DNA from: Arsenophonus fragariae
GTDB taxonomy: Bacteria > Pseudomonadota > Gammaproteobacteria > Enterobacterales > Enterobacteriaceae
Length of the DNA: 64,000 nucleotides
NCBI GenBank assembly: GCA_047291315.1
Contig: JBDPYZ010000011.1
Coordinates: 1-64,000 of the forward strand
Reading direction: 5' to 3'
Position numbers and translations under genes: made by a program
Shown: one piece after another, positions 1-10,667 of the stretch
Layout: every line of letters begins with the position of its first letter
Position numbering within the stretch: position 1 is the stretch's first letter
Notes under the pieces: generated by a model
What the model was told of the DNA's origin: nothing
Database searches by the model: none
Seen by the model: only the letters and a program-made list of their open reading frames with translations

Positions 1-74
1 TTTTTTTAATAATTTTCTGGATAGCGAGAAGGTTATACCTTTTGCGCCATCCAGTTATTAACGATAATAAAAGA

Positions 75-1061
75 TCACCCCAGGTTTTTTATACCATAAG
101 GTAATGGCTGAGTTGTTAGCTGACTTTGCTCATCTCCCTGCAGACGAAAAACACTCTCTTTCGGCGTATCATGGTTCATGACGACCTGAACACTAATCGT
201 GGTATTTGTTAATTTAACCGCTGCTAATATCGTTCCAGTACGACGCCAGTTATCACCTAGTTGCCATTCGATAGCTTCTCCAGTTTTTGGTAACGTATTT
301 GCGGTCCCTGTTAACCAAAACATGGCGCGCTTATTGGCGCCGCGATATTTTGCTCGAGCGACCATTTCCTGCCCGCTATAGCAACCTTTTTGAAAGCTGA
401 TACTGGCTGGTAAGGCTTGTAGATTAACAGCTTGGGGAATAAATTTCTCGCTATTCTCAATATCAATATTAGCAAATCCTGCGGCAATATCTAAAGCTAG
501 CCATTGTTGGCTATCACCATGCTGTGGGAAATGTTTTGTCAGTTCAGTGGCAGTTGCGCTATCGGTAACAATTAAAAAACGTTCGGATGGTAAACTAAAG
601 TGCAGTAAAGTCGTTTGCTCAAAATGTATAACGGGTTTTTCCTGATCGGGTAATTGAGAAAAGTGTCTGTTCAATGCGGCGCGAGCACCTTGGCCGGCAA
701 TACCTAACAGCATAATATTATGCTGCTGGCTGAGTGTTATTTGCGAAAAAACAGCATATTTTTTCAGTTCATTCAGCTGTTTTGTTGCCACACTAGTGCG
801 TAAAATATAGCCATATCCTTCTTTATAGTGAAATAGGCGTAATGTGCTCCACATTTTCCCTTTGGCATCACAGTGGGCGGTGAATATATGTTGTTGTGGA
901 CTTAGCGCATCGATATCCGTGGTTAATTGACCTTGTAGATATTTTTTGCCATCAGAGTCTGTTGCTGTAATAAAACTCCAGTCATTAAGTGGCATTAATA
1001 TTAATGGTAATTGATGGTTTATTTCGCAAGTTGCTGGTGTAAATTTATTTATGCTTATCAT
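75..1061 (-). CDS. ygfZ: tRNA-modifying / Fe-S maintenance protein YgfZ
   Basis: Folate-binding protein of the YgfZ/GcvT-like family, which supports repair or maturation of some Fe-S enzymes such as MiaB. The family signature is visible near residues 226-233 as KGCYSGQE, with the conserved cysteine, followed by MVARAKYRGANKRA. An ATG at 1061 gives 328 residues, close to the E. coli length of 326. A longer reading from 1127 would add 22 hydrophobic residues absent from the family, so I reject it. The gene diverges from sdhE, as in E. coli. No frameshift or missing key residue is seen. The family call is firm; the start is likely but its ribosome binding site is weak. Confidence 0.95.
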   Translation of the reverse strand: MISINKFTPATCEINHQLPLILMPLNDWSFITATDSDGKKYLQGQLTTDIDALSPQQHIFTAHCDAKGKMWSTLRLFHYKEGYGYILRTSVATKQLNELKKYAVFSQITLSQQHNIMLLGIAGQGARAALNRHFSQLPDQEKPVIHFEQTTLLHFSLPSERFLIVTDSATATELTKHFPQHGDSQQWLALDIAAGFANIDIENSEKFIPQAVNLQALPASISFQKGCYSGQEMVARAKYRGANKRAMFWLTGTANTLPKTGEAIEWQLGDNWRRTGTILAAVKLTNTTISVQVVMNHDTPKESVFRLQGDEQSQLTTQPLPYGIKNLG

Positions 1062-1320
1062 GTGATCATCCGCAAGTAACCTGGATAAGAGTAGTAATAA
1101 TGGTAAAATAGCTAGCTGACAAAGCAAGTAATATTATCAGATATTACGAACAGAATTAATGTCGAGCAGTTTATTTATACTAAGTTTTTAGTTAGTGGCT
1201 AATTGTGGTTTTTATAAAAATGTTAATTAAATCATTTCGATATTGATTAGAATTTGCTACGTTAAATTCTGATATGGAATAGAAAATTATTCACAAAAAT
1301 TTTTAAGGTTATTTTATTTT

Positions 1321-1587
1321 ATGGATATCAATAATAAACGCAGGATCCACTGGGCATGTCGCAGAGGAATGCGTGAGTTGGACATCGCCATTATGTCTTT
1401 TTTTGAGTATGAATATGATTCACTCATAGAGGATGAAAAATGTCTGTTTGTTCGTTTACTAGAGTGTGCAGATCCTGATTTGTTCAACTGGTTGATGAAT
1501 CATGGACGTCCTGATGATGATGGTCTTTATCATATGATTCAATTGATACAGAGTAGAAATAAACAACGTGGTTCTTTGGAAATTTAA
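1321..1587 (+). CDS. sdhE: SdhE, FAD assembly factor for succinate dehydrogenase
   Basis: Small cytoplasmic protein of 88 residues (formerly YgfY/CptB) that promotes covalent attachment of FAD to the flavoprotein subunits of succinate dehydrogenase and fumarate reductase. The RGMRELD motif at residues 15-21, containing the RGxxE core needed for flavinylation, is intact. The remainder (FVRLLECADPDLFNWLMN) is typical and the length matches E. coli. It diverges from ygfZ and overlaps the start of the broken ygfX by 20 bases, the arrangement I recall from E. coli. It appears functional although its usual operon partner is lost. Confidence 0.97.
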   Translation: MDINNKRRIHWACRRGMRELDIAIMSFFEYEYDSLIEDEKCLFVRLLECADPDLFNWLMNHGRPDDDGLYHMIQLIQSRNKQRGSLEI

Positions 1588-1965
1588 TATCAATGTTTCG
1601 TGGTTGACACAGCTTTTTTCAACGGGGGTTCATGTGGGAATTGGCTTGTTAGTTTTCTTTTCATCTTGGTCGCTAAATAATCTGGTAACTTGGTTGATAG
1701 CGACCTTATTGATTGTGGCAAGTTGGGTCAGGAGTCAAAAAATATAAGTTGTTGTAACGGTAGCTTAGTTTTACTTAAATGGTAATAAGATACAGTGGAA
1801 GAAAAATGAATGGCTGATTGTTAAAAAACCTTGGTTTTGTTTAGTTTGGTGTAAAACTTACTTTTCATTCATTGCAATGTAATAAGCGGATTCGATTATG
1901 GATTGCTTTGGATAGTATGCCAGAAGATGAGTGGCGAAATTTAAATCAATTGCTGTTGCAGTATT
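1568..1965 (+). pseudogene. cptA: ygfX (cptA) remnant, inner-membrane partner of SdhE
   Basis: The reading starts at a GTG inside the end of sdhE, giving VVLWKFNINVSW, which matches the YgfX N-terminus. A hydrophobic stretch (LLVFFSSWSL, then WLIATLLIVASW) corresponds to the two membrane segments. Around 1771 the frame meets tandem stops, more follow, and a frame change near 1890 restores the conserved C-terminus RLWIALDSMPEDEWRNL. At least one frameshift and several stops make it non-functional. Its 3' end runs into the convergent fldB. Identification rests on synteny and both termini; I am confident it is a relic. Confidence 0.85.
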
Positions 1966-2473
1966 CTGATATTTCATTTAATATTTGCATACACCACTGT
2001 TCTATTCTTCCATCCGTTTGTTCAAATTGGTTGGTTTCATCGAGCGCTAGCCCGACAAACTGGCTACTATCGGTCGTTAATGGTTTAAGGTTGCTAAAGG
2101 TATATCCTGTTGTAGGCCAAAAACCAACAAATTTAACTTGCATCCGTAATAGCTGATCATAAAGCATACCAAGTGCATGAAGAAACCAGTCGCTATAATC
2201 AGTTTGATCGCCTAAACCATATAGGGATACAATTTTACCGGCTAGATTTAATGAACAGAGTTCATCCCAGATTGTTTGCCAGTCTTCTTGTAGTTCGCCA
2301 AAATCCCAGGTAGGTATCCCTAAAATTAAAATTTCATAATTTTCCATTAATTTAGGCGAAATATCTTTAATATTATATAAATCAACGAACTCTTCACCTA
2401 GATGATACTGGATTTTTTCTGCTACCATTTCAGTGTAGCAGGTACTGGAACCATAAAAAAGACCTATTTTCAT
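1946..2473 (-). CDS. fldB: Flavodoxin FldB
   Basis: Long-chain flavodoxin of 175 residues, a small FMN-dependent electron carrier. The phosphate-binding loop GSSTCYTEMVAEKI at residues 8-21 is the FldB-specific form. IPTWDFGELQEDW and YGLGDQ supply the aromatic FMN-stacking loops, and the insert FVGFWPTTGYTF marks the long-chain class. The length matches E. coli (173). It converges on the ygfX relic. In E. coli its divergent neighbour xerD follows directly; here about 4.5 kb of decayed accessory genes separate them. Function is assigned by family; its partners are not evident here. Confidence 0.95.
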   Translation of the reverse strand: MKIGLFYGSSTCYTEMVAEKIQYHLGEEFVDLYNIKDISPKLMENYEILILGIPTWDFGELQEDWQTIWDELCSLNLAGKIVSLYGLGDQTDYSDWFLHALGMLYDQLLRMQVKFVGFWPTTGYTFSNLKPLTTDSSQFVGLALDETNQFEQTDGRIEQWCMQILNEISEYCNSN

Positions 2474-2847
2474 TTTACCACTTATTGATATTTTGGGAGT
2501 AATAATAAAGCATTATAGCAGAAAAGCATTAAAAAAATATTATAATTCAGTTAATTAAGGTTGATTTATAGGTTGATCCATTAGTTATATTATTTCATTA
2601 ACTTTAATTGAAATGGCTGTTTTTTGATATTTCTCATATTATCATCAATAAAGATAAAAAATAATTATTTTTAACCTATCCTATAAGTAGCTCTTACCAT
2701 TTCTACGCCTTATTTATTAATTTTATTCTTGTTAGATAGAGACTTTCCTTGGTGTTGTGTTTGATATGTTAGCCTGTTTAAACTGGCTTTGTTTATGGTT
2801 TTTCTATTTTTCTAAAATTTAATGTTATTATTTGCAGATAATGCGAT
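2474..2847. other. AT-rich intergenic stretch
   Basis: No credible reading frame on either strand. It lies between the fldB start and the terminator-like hairpin of the decayed protease, so it probably holds the fldB promoter, but I could not single out a convincing -35/-10 pair. Confidence 0.4.
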
Positions 2848-2899
2848 AAAAAAACCAGAACTTAATTTGTTTAAAAGATAAAGTTTAAGATCTGGTTTT
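2848..2899 (-). terminator. Hairpin terminator downstream of the S8 protease relic
   Basis: An inverted repeat with arms AAAACCAGA and TCTGGTTTT, extended by TTAA on the inner side, is followed on the minus strand by a run of T. It lies about 70 bases after the stop of the S8 protease pseudogene, as expected for its intrinsic terminator. Confidence 0.6.
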
Positions 2900-2969
2900 A
2901 AGTTAGGTTGCTAGAAAATTGCCAAATCGCAATATATTCTATTATTATTAACTGATGTTTAACGCGTAT

Positions 2970-4234
2970 TTATTGTAAACACCTCTGTAGTGTATTAATT
3001 GCTCGACGCAAATTAGGTAATGGGCCAATATTGATCCATTTATTGCTAGTTTAATTGTATCCTTCCGGTGTGCCTGTTTCGATTAAAAGTGAACGCATAT
3101 CTTTCGGTTTAATAACATGACCAATATATTGTTTATACCATTATTGGATTGCAACGACTGCAGAAGCAACAATCGGTGTAGCCGAGCCGATGAAGTTCCA
3201 GAGAGAGTATAGGTATAATTATTATGATCACCATTCTTATATAGATCGTTATAACCGGTTGTAACTACATTCAATTCCCATCCCTGCACGTGTATCATGT
3301 TACCATAAGTTGTGAAATCAGTAGGTATCAGGTATTTTTTCTTGCCAGCACCAACACGGATTGCACCGTTATCACTATTATCGTTACAGCTTCTATATCC
3401 ACTGTTATAGTTTATGATCTAAATCTTCAGCGTCATCACCAGCTGCTATAATAACAATAATGCCGGCATCAGTGGTCTCTTTTGTAATATCCCAAACCGC
3501 TTTTTGATAATCGGCTGGGACATATTTATTACGTGGGCCTATGGATTGTAATTCGTAGATAAATACGTATCCTGCCCTTAAGTGTTTTAAAGCTTTAGCA
3601 ATTCCATTAAGCTGCCCTGCTGGAGCTTCTGAAATGCCATAAAAAGCATCTGCCTCATGTACTAATCCTTTTATCCACAATCCCATATCTTTGGCATAAA
3701 TTAACCGCGGTGCTATGTTCATTTTTAAACGGATATTCGGGTGACAGATTAATAAAACTTTTTCTTTGTAAATTAACATGGTTAAAATCAAAACCACTTT
3801 ATATATCTGCACAGCGGATCTCTTGTCCTGTAATAGCAAGTTAGAAGGCATACTTAATACCAATATGATCTGTGTCATCCCATTTTATAGCTCTGGAGCG
3901 GATTAAAATTAGGGGTATTATAAATTTGCATTGTTTTATTATTGGATAATTGCGTTAATGGTGGAGGAGTGTCAGTATGTTCAGTATAAGCATATTCAAC
4001 AAAATCATAACTATTTACTTTATCAGCTAAAAGTTGTAATTCATTTAATGGCATATTGTCAGCTTCTTCAGCATAGCAAATATCAGTAAGGTTTTGGCAA
4101 TTAATCAGCTGGTTTTTCATTGGTAGTAAATCATCATCAACAATAGAATAGTAATTAAAATTATTAAGAAAGCTATCTTTTAATACAGCAGGTTTTAAAA
4201 TTAATTTATTATTATTATTTCGGTTATTTAACAA
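2970..4234 (-). pseudogene. S8 (subtilisin-like) serine protease, copy 1, decayed
   Basis: A subtilase-family protease broken by frameshifts and stops. Reading the frames together gives ADI(stop)SGFDFNHVN for the aspartate region, EHSTAV for the catalytic histidine region, an oxyanion-type segment IIVIIAAGDDAED, and SGTSSA followed after a frameshift by TPIVASAVVAIQ for the catalytic serine. The tail GPLPNLRRAINTLQ matches the tail of the second copy at 37,262-38,567. The N-terminal part resembles a prodomain. Such proteases are often secreted in insect-associated bacteria, but no signal peptide is seen and the real start is uncertain. At least three disruptions make it inactive. Confidence 0.8.
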
Positions 4235-4661
4235 GGAAAAAATTTAGCATAATAAATTTTATTTAAGATAATTAAAATTGATAAAAATTTTTTATCTAAT
4301 TAAGTAATGAAAATTAATTTATTTTCATTTTATTAATAGTCTTATAAAATTACTGAAAATTTTTTCTTTATAATTTAAATAGCTTGTATAAAGCATTTAA
4401 CAATTAGGAAATTTAATGTTAATCTATGGTAGAGAAAATTTTTAGAATTTTTCATTCAGATATATTTAAAATGTATAAGTTAGTTGTTATTCTTATAAGT
4501 ATAAAATTTTATCATTCTTAAAATAATAAATTTTTTAAAAATAAACTTATTATTTTAATGCATTGCGATATTTTGGCACTAAAAAGTTTATTTAGTTGAT
4601 GATTTATGAAAAACTAATATTTCTTTAATTAGAAATTTAAAATTTTAGCAAATAAAACAAT
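4235..4661. other. AT-rich spacer between two relic genes
   Basis: Very AT-rich sequence between the start of the S8 protease relic and the stop of the GH39-like relic. I see no gene; it may hold the lost promoter of the protease. Confidence 0.4.
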
Positions 4662-6444
4662 TTAATATAATTCAATGGTTATTAAAGCTAATGTATTGTT
4701 TCCAGCTATTTGAGGATCATCATCTTTGATAACTATCTCTTTGGATTGTGGGATAGTGCCATGGGGTTTGTAAATAAAGGTTTCTCTATTAAGTTATTGA
4801 CATCGGCGCAATTAAAGACTTTATGTAAAATAATTGTGTAGTGATTAAAATTAGCAGGAATATTTATTACGGTAACAATATATCCTTTACTTGATTCCTG
4901 ATAGTTGGCTTCCTCGTATTTTAATTGGTCGTTTTTATTTGGTGAGTGGGGGCCATTTGGCACGGGTTTATCATTATGTAGCACTTTATTTCTATTAATT
5001 AGTTACTGTATTGCGACCATACCAACGTTCACTATCGATTAAAGTAGTAGGATTCGTGCTATCAATATAATATTGTGATTGCAGTTTGACTCCCGAGGGT
5101 AGCTTTGTTTGACCGCTTACTCCGACAATAGTGGGTGGGATCTGCAGTATAATTGGCAATTAAGGATGTTTATTTGATTGTTGGTATTAATTGCCCCGGT
5201 TGTTGTTATGCCAATTTTGGAAGTATCTGTTAATTAAATAACTGATGAATCCCGATGAGAAGCAAATTTATTATATAGCCAAAATGCATGGGTGGTATAG
5301 GTAGTATGTAGATAAGCACTATTATCAAACAACCCAAATTCTGCTCCGTCAGCTCGATATAGATAGGTTTTATCTACTCCTGCCTGTTCTGCGTGAATCA
5401 AAAAAGAGAGTAAATAGGCAGCAACAACATGACTTTGGTTTTTAGTATTGTTAATTTTACTGGCATAAGCGGTTAAGGGGTATTCAGTGATATAACATTT
5501 TATCTGTTGAAAGCCATTTTTTATTTAGTCTATTACGGGTATCATATTGAATTTCATCAAATTTTTTAGCATTAGCGGTATTAATAGCGTAATAATGATA
5601 TGAGTATAAATCAAAAGGAATATGATTATTTTTAATATAAGCAATGAAGTTATCGACAAAATTTTCATTACTAAAAATAAACGCTGTTCCGCAACTACCA
5701 ACTTTTACCCAAGATACGTTTGCTTTGATTGTATTGGCAACGGCACGATAAAAATTATAGAATTCTGCGGCCGCATAAAGATTATTTTCTGATATTGACC
5801 AGAAGAAACCAAGATCCGGCTCATTACAGTTTTCATATTCAGCAATCGGGTAAGCCAGAACTATCGAATGATAATTAATGCTATATCTTTCTACTAATTT
5901 TTTACTAATTGACAATATTTTTGAATATTGATTGGGGGGGGCACCGTTAAATATACGTCATATTCTGAATAATATATTAGGTTTTTGTTCCCCATGGTAA
6001 TATTTATTAGATAAAGAATTTTTAAGATAGGCATCGGTTTGTTGCCAATTAAATTGTGGTTCTTCTTTATTGTGGTTCTTCTTTAGCAAGAAAATATTGC
6101 GGAGCATTTAAGCAAATAGTCCTTCGGTTAAAAAAATCATCCGCATAATTGTTTATTTGTTGTTTAACACTGTTTGGCGCATTATTTGTTATCTGATCAA
6201 GGTAATTCATATCTGTAGTATCATAATCACTATCAATATTACATAGCCTATACCAAGCATGAGTACGAAGATAAACGATTCCCATTTCAGCAAATTGTTG
6301 TTCTAGATCGGGTAGGATAAGTGCTAAAGAAATAAGAGTACAATTAGCTTAGTTTAGAAAAATAGATTTGCCAATTGCTTTTTTTTCTACGCCATGTGAA
6401 TTTTTGGTTGTTGGAGTGGCAGAATATACAATATTTACTGGCAT
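4662..6444 (-). pseudogene. GH39-like glycoside hydrolase, decayed
   Basis: Stitched from several frames, this resembles clan GH-A family 39 (beta-xylosidase/iduronidase-like) enzymes. The best evidence is ENCNEPDLGFFW, the acid/base glutamate motif normally written NEPN..FW, followed by PFDLYSYHYYAIN and a C-terminal beta-sandwich-like part ending DDDPQIAGNNTLAL. The start at 6444 (MPVNIVYSATPTTKN) has a suitable Shine-Dalgarno region. There is an early in-frame stop near 6350, a frameshift by the G-run at 5934-5941, a stop at 5484, and more downstream. The substrate cannot be told. It sits head to tail with the S8 protease relic in the same insertion. Confidence 0.6.
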
Positions 6445-6986
6445 ATTTATTATCCTTTTTAATTATAAATTTAATTGTTATTAAAAAAAATTATATTCAT
6501 TATTAAATAAATAACTTGATAGTTTGTAATGTTAGAAATTTGTTTATAATGATATAGATTATTTTTTTATTTTGTATAGTGTTTTTTTGATATTATATCT
6601 TATTGAAATATCAATTGGTTATAGCAAAATTAAGCAAAAAATAGAGTAGTCCATTTATTTTTATGTTTTTAAAATGGAATATTTATAATAACATTATCAT
6701 GATTTTTATTTTTTATAAATTTAAATATCGATTATTGTAGATAATCGGTAATAAATTATAAGAAACTAAGGCGGAGCTGATAGTTGCTTATTCCTAATTG
6801 ACAATATTTAATACTATAATTAATGAGTTGATATTGATTTAAATTATTCATTCTAGTTAGGATATAAAATTATCATTCTAATTTAACTAATAAAGAAACA
6901 ACATGTATAAATATTAGTATTGGATTGTGGCAGAAAGTATTTTTTGAGGCATAATATGATGCAACTAATTTTCTGGGAGCGCTGCG
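6445..6986. other. AT-rich intergenic region upstream of xerD
   Basis: A divergent spacer between the GH39-like relic and xerD. It has many poly-A and poly-T tracts but no convincing reading frame. It must contain the present promoter of the xerD-dsbC-recJ run because the original fldB-xerD spacer was split by the insertion. Confidence 0.4.
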
Positions 6987-7898
6987 GTGTCAACTGAAAA
7001 AAATAGAGACAGTCATCCGTTGATAGAACAATTTCTCGATACTATTTGGCTTGAGCACGATTTAGCGGCTAATACTCTTTCTTCTTATCGTACTGATTTA
7101 CAAACATTAGTTGGTTGGTTGTCGCGTCATGATTATGATCTGCTTACGGTGGAGGTCATGGATTTACAATCTTTTCTGGCTGAACGAGTAGAGGGAGGTT
7201 ATAAAGCAACCAGTTCTGCTCGTTTACTTAGTGCAATGCGGCGCTTATTCCAGTATTTCTATCGTGAGAAACTGCGCACCGATGATCCTACAGCACAATT
7301 GTCGGCACCTAAATTACCGAAACGGCTACCTAAAGATCTTAATGAGAAACAAGTTGAAGATTTAATGCATGCGCCTACAACTAATGATCCCATTGAATTA
7401 AGAGATAAAACGATGCTTGAGGTACTTTATGCATGTGGGTTACGTGTTTCTGAACTGGTTGGGCTAACATTAACAGATATTAGTTTATGTCAGGGTGTTA
7501 TTCGGATAATAGGAAAAGGTAATAAAGAACGGTTGGTACCCTTGGGTGAAGAGGCTATTTATTGGTTAGAAACTTATTTAACGGAAAGCCGTCCAATCTT
7601 ACTTAATGGATTGACTAATGATGTGTTATTTCCGAGTAAAAGAGGAACTCAAATGACGCGTCAGACTTTTTGGCATAGGATTAAATATTATGCAGCGATT
7701 GCTGGAATTGATAGTAAAAAACTTTCTCCTCACGTATTAAGACATGCTTTTGCAACCCATTTGCTGAACCATGGCGCAGATCTACGCGTAGTACAAATGT
7801 TGCTTGGACATAGTGATCTTTCTACTACACAGATCTATACCCATGTTGCGATAGAGCGGTTAAGGCAATTGCATCAAGAACATCATCCTAGAGGTTGA
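6987..7898 (+). CDS. xerD: Tyrosine recombinase XerD
   Basis: Site-specific recombinase of 303 residues that works with XerC at dif to resolve chromosome dimers, under FtsK control. All six catalytic residues are visible: R153 (GLRVSEL), K177 (IGKGNKERL), H249 and R252 (HVLRHAF), H275 (LLGHSDL) and Y284 (TQIYTH). The N-terminal SAM-like core-binding domain covers about residues 10-100. A GTG start at 6987 gives five residues more than E. coli. It is the first gene of an apparent xerD-dsbC-recJ operon, with 22 bases to dsbC. It is intact, as expected for an essential housekeeping function even in a decaying genome. Confidence 0.97.
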   Translation: MSTEKNRDSHPLIEQFLDTIWLEHDLAANTLSSYRTDLQTLVGWLSRHDYDLLTVEVMDLQSFLAERVEGGYKATSSARLLSAMRRLFQYFYREKLRTDDPTAQLSAPKLPKRLPKDLNEKQVEDLMHAPTTNDPIELRDKTMLEVLYACGLRVSELVGLTLTDISLCQGVIRIIGKGNKERLVPLGEEAIYWLETYLTESRPILLNGLTNDVLFPSKRGTQMTRQTFWHRIKYYAAIAGIDSKKLSPHVLRHAFATHLLNHGADLRVVQMLLGHSDLSTTQIYTHVAIERLRQLHQEHHPRG

Positions 7899-7920
7899 TT
7901 GAGGATCAAGGAAATTTTAA

Positions 7921-8631
7921 ATGAAAAAAAATATCGTATGGTTAATTGGTCTTCTGGCCGCAGTGTCACATTCTGCATTGGCTGATGATGTGGCTATCAA
8001 AAGAACGTTGAATAAAATGGGTATAGAAACTGAGAATATCCATCCGTCACCTATTGTAGGTCTAAGTACAGTAATAACTAACCAAGGGCTGGTTTATGTG
8101 ACCGAAGATGGTAAATATTTATTAGAAGGACCTATTTATGATTTAAGTGGACAAATGCCGGTTAATTTAAAAAATCAGATCTTGGCAAAGGAAATAAAAG
8201 CCATGAGTGACCAAATGATTATATTTAAGGCGCCAGAGGAAAAATATGTTGTCACCGTGTTTACAGATGTTACCTGTAGTTATTGTAAGAAATTTCATCA
8301 AGATATAACAGAATATAATAAAAGGGGTATTACAGTACGTTATTTGGCATTTCCTAGCAATGGTCTTCAGCATGAATCATCATCTAAAGCAATGACATCT
8401 ATCTGGTGTAGTGTTGATCGACAAAAAGCATTAACAGACGCTTTTAAAGGCGAAAAGATTTCTCCGATTAAAAAATGCAAAACGGTTAATATTGCTGCTC
8501 AATTTAATATAGGCCATATGCTTGGTATCAATGGAACACCGGCTTTGGTGTTAGAAGATGGCACAGTAATACCTGGTTATATGACAGCAGATGATTTAGT
8601 TAAAGGGGTAGAAAAGCTTAAGAAAAAATAA
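7921..8631 (+). CDS. dsbC: Periplasmic disulfide isomerase DsbC
   Basis: Homodimeric protein disulfide isomerase/chaperone kept reduced by DsbD. A signal peptide ends around residue 21 (LLAAVSHSALA), then comes the dimerisation domain and a thioredoxin fold with the active site C119-S-Y-C122; the enterobacterial form is usually CGYC, so Ser for Gly is a mild variation. The structural cysteine pair is kept (SIWCSVD and IKKCKTV), as is the cis-proline loop INGTPALV. The length of 236 is normal. ATG follows an AGGAAA-type ribosome binding site. It lies between xerD and recJ as in E. coli. Confidence 0.95.
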   Translation: MKKNIVWLIGLLAAVSHSALADDVAIKRTLNKMGIETENIHPSPIVGLSTVITNQGLVYVTEDGKYLLEGPIYDLSGQMPVNLKNQILAKEIKAMSDQMIIFKAPEEKYVVTVFTDVTCSYCKKFHQDITEYNKRGITVRYLAFPSNGLQHESSSKAMTSIWCSVDRQKALTDAFKGEKISPIKKCKTVNIAAQFNIGHMLGINGTPALVLEDGTVIPGYMTADDLVKGVEKLKKK

Positions 8632-8650
8632 TAATGAGTTAACAATAAAT

Positions 8651-10381
8651 ATGAAAATACAGCTTCGTCGCCGACCGAAAGCAGATGATAGCCACCTTCC
8701 TGGTCATTTGGCTCCGGTATTACGCCGTTTGTATGCTATGAGAGGTGTGTTGTCAGAAAGTGAGTTAGAGACAGATGCAAAAGGATTACTTAATTATCAA
8801 TCACTTAATGGTATTGAAACAGCGGTTCAGCTGTTAATCACTGCCTTGAATGAACATTGGCTGATTATAGTGGTCGGTGATTTCGACGTTGATGGTGCAA
8901 CGAGTACGGCATTGACACTGCGAGCACTGAGCGCGATGGGATATCGTAATTTTGATTATTTGGTTCCTAACCGATTTGAAGATGGTTATGGGCTTAGCCC
9001 GCAGGTTGTTGGTGAAGTTATTAAAAAAAAAGCGGAACTTATTATTACCGTTGATAATGGCATATCCTCCCATGAAGGAGTTGCTGTTGCTCATCGACAT
9101 GGTATAAAAGTGATTATTACCGACCACCATTTGCCGGGAGAAACCCTGCCTTGTGCAGAAGCTATTATTAATCCTAATTTAGTTGATTGTCATTTTCCAT
9201 CAAAAGCATTAGCTGGGGTTGGTGTCAGTTTTTATTTGATGTCAGCATTACGTGCTGCGTTGCGTCAGACAGGTTGGTTTGAGCAACAAGTATGTAAGAT
9301 ACCTAATCTGGCTGAATTATTAGATTTGGTTGCATTAGGAACAGTGGCAGATGTTGTTCCTTTGGATAGTAATAATCGTATTTTAGTCTATCAAGGTTTA
9401 AATCGTATTCGAGCAGGTCGTTGCTGTGTCGGGATCAAAGCCTTGATTGAAGTTTCCAAACGTGATGTTAGTTATCTGGTTGCTAATGATTTAGGTTTCT
9501 CAATTGGGCCACGACTCAATGCTGCCGGAAGATTAGATGATATGTCAATAGGTGTGGAGCTGCTATTGACTGATGATATCATTCACGCTAGAAAATTGGC
9601 TAATGAATTAGATAGCTTAAATCGTACCCGCCGCGAAATTCAACAGGATATGCAGCAAGATGCTTGGCATATTTTTGAGCAAATAGAAAAAAAACGCTAT
9701 CAAATACCTAATGGTTTAGCTCTCTATCATCCCGAATGGCATCAGGGAGTCGTAGGAATATTGGCTTCTCGGATCAAGGAACGTTTTCATCGTCCGGTTA
9801 TCGCCTTCGCGCCAGCAGGCGAAGGAATTTTGAAGGGGTCAGGACGTTCTATCTATGGTTTGCATTTACGAGATGCACTTGAGCGCTTAGATACGCTTAA
9901 TCCAGGATTAATTTTAAAGTTTGGTGGTCATGCCATGGCGGCAGGATTAACGCTCGAGGAGCAGAAGTTTACTCAGTTTCAAGAGAACTTTTCTAATCTG
10001 ATGGCAGAACTGCTGGATAACGATATGCTTGAAGGGGTTATTTGGAGTGATGGTGAGCTAAATACTAAGGAGTTGTCATTAGATATTGCTGAATTAATTA
10101 GAAATGGCGGACCATGGGGACAGGCTTTCCCTGAGCCTATTTTTGATGGTAAATTTAGGTTACTGCAACAACGTCTTGTCGGTGATTGTCATCTAAAAGT
10201 GATGTTAGAACCACTGACTGGGGGTCCGATGATAGATGGAATCGCCTTTAATATTGATACTGCTTATTGGCCTGACAAAAGTATTAAAATGGTCGAATTG
10301 GCTTATAAACTTGATGTGAATGAGTATCGTGGTAATCGTAACATTCAGTTACTAATTCAGCATTTGTGGCCTTGCGAATAG
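8651..10381 (+). CDS. recJ: Single-strand-specific exonuclease RecJ
   Basis: 5'-3' single-stranded DNA exonuclease of the DHH family, acting in RecF-pathway recombination and mismatch repair. Visible motifs: GDFDVDG (D77, D79, D81), TVDNGISSHEG (D135), TDHHLPG (DHH at 158-160), ALGTVADVVPLD, and GPRLNAAGRLDD. The DHHA1 domain GHAMAAGLTL and the C-terminal OB-like region follow. At 576 residues it is one shorter than E. coli. ATG lies 19 bases after dsbC, so co-transcription is likely. The 286 bases to prfB hold no gene that I can support. Confidence 0.97.
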   Translation: MKIQLRRRPKADDSHLPGHLAPVLRRLYAMRGVLSESELETDAKGLLNYQSLNGIETAVQLLITALNEHWLIIVVGDFDVDGATSTALTLRALSAMGYRNFDYLVPNRFEDGYGLSPQVVGEVIKKKAELIITVDNGISSHEGVAVAHRHGIKVIITDHHLPGETLPCAEAIINPNLVDCHFPSKALAGVGVSFYLMSALRAALRQTGWFEQQVCKIPNLAELLDLVALGTVADVVPLDSNNRILVYQGLNRIRAGRCCVGIKALIEVSKRDVSYLVANDLGFSIGPRLNAAGRLDDMSIGVELLLTDDIIHARKLANELDSLNRTRREIQQDMQQDAWHIFEQIEKKRYQIPNGLALYHPEWHQGVVGILASRIKERFHRPVIAFAPAGEGILKGSGRSIYGLHLRDALERLDTLNPGLILKFGGHAMAAGLTLEEQKFTQFQENFSNLMAELLDNDMLEGVIWSDGELNTKELSLDIAELIRNGGPWGQAFPEPIFDGKFRLLQQRLVGDCHLKVMLEPLTGGPMIDGIAFNIDTAYWPDKSIKMVELAYKLDVNEYRGNRNIQLLIQHLWPCE

Positions 10382-10667
10382 TATTTAGCCTATTCTGTCC
10401 AGCATTGTTCACTAAAAATGGTATGGTATAGCTATGATTTCCCTTATTATAATCAATATCTTTTTTCACTAATTCGCTAGTAGTTAGATTTAAAGTATTA
10501 TTCTTATTAGTGGCATTTACTGACTAAAAGGGGCTATTTTGTTGGTAAAAGGGGTTATCATGAAGCATATTGACTGAAAAACTATAATCTTGCAATCAGA
10601 TCTGCTAGAATGTGCAGTTTATGTTTTTATGACTTTTAATGACAATAACATCAATAAGATACAGGGT

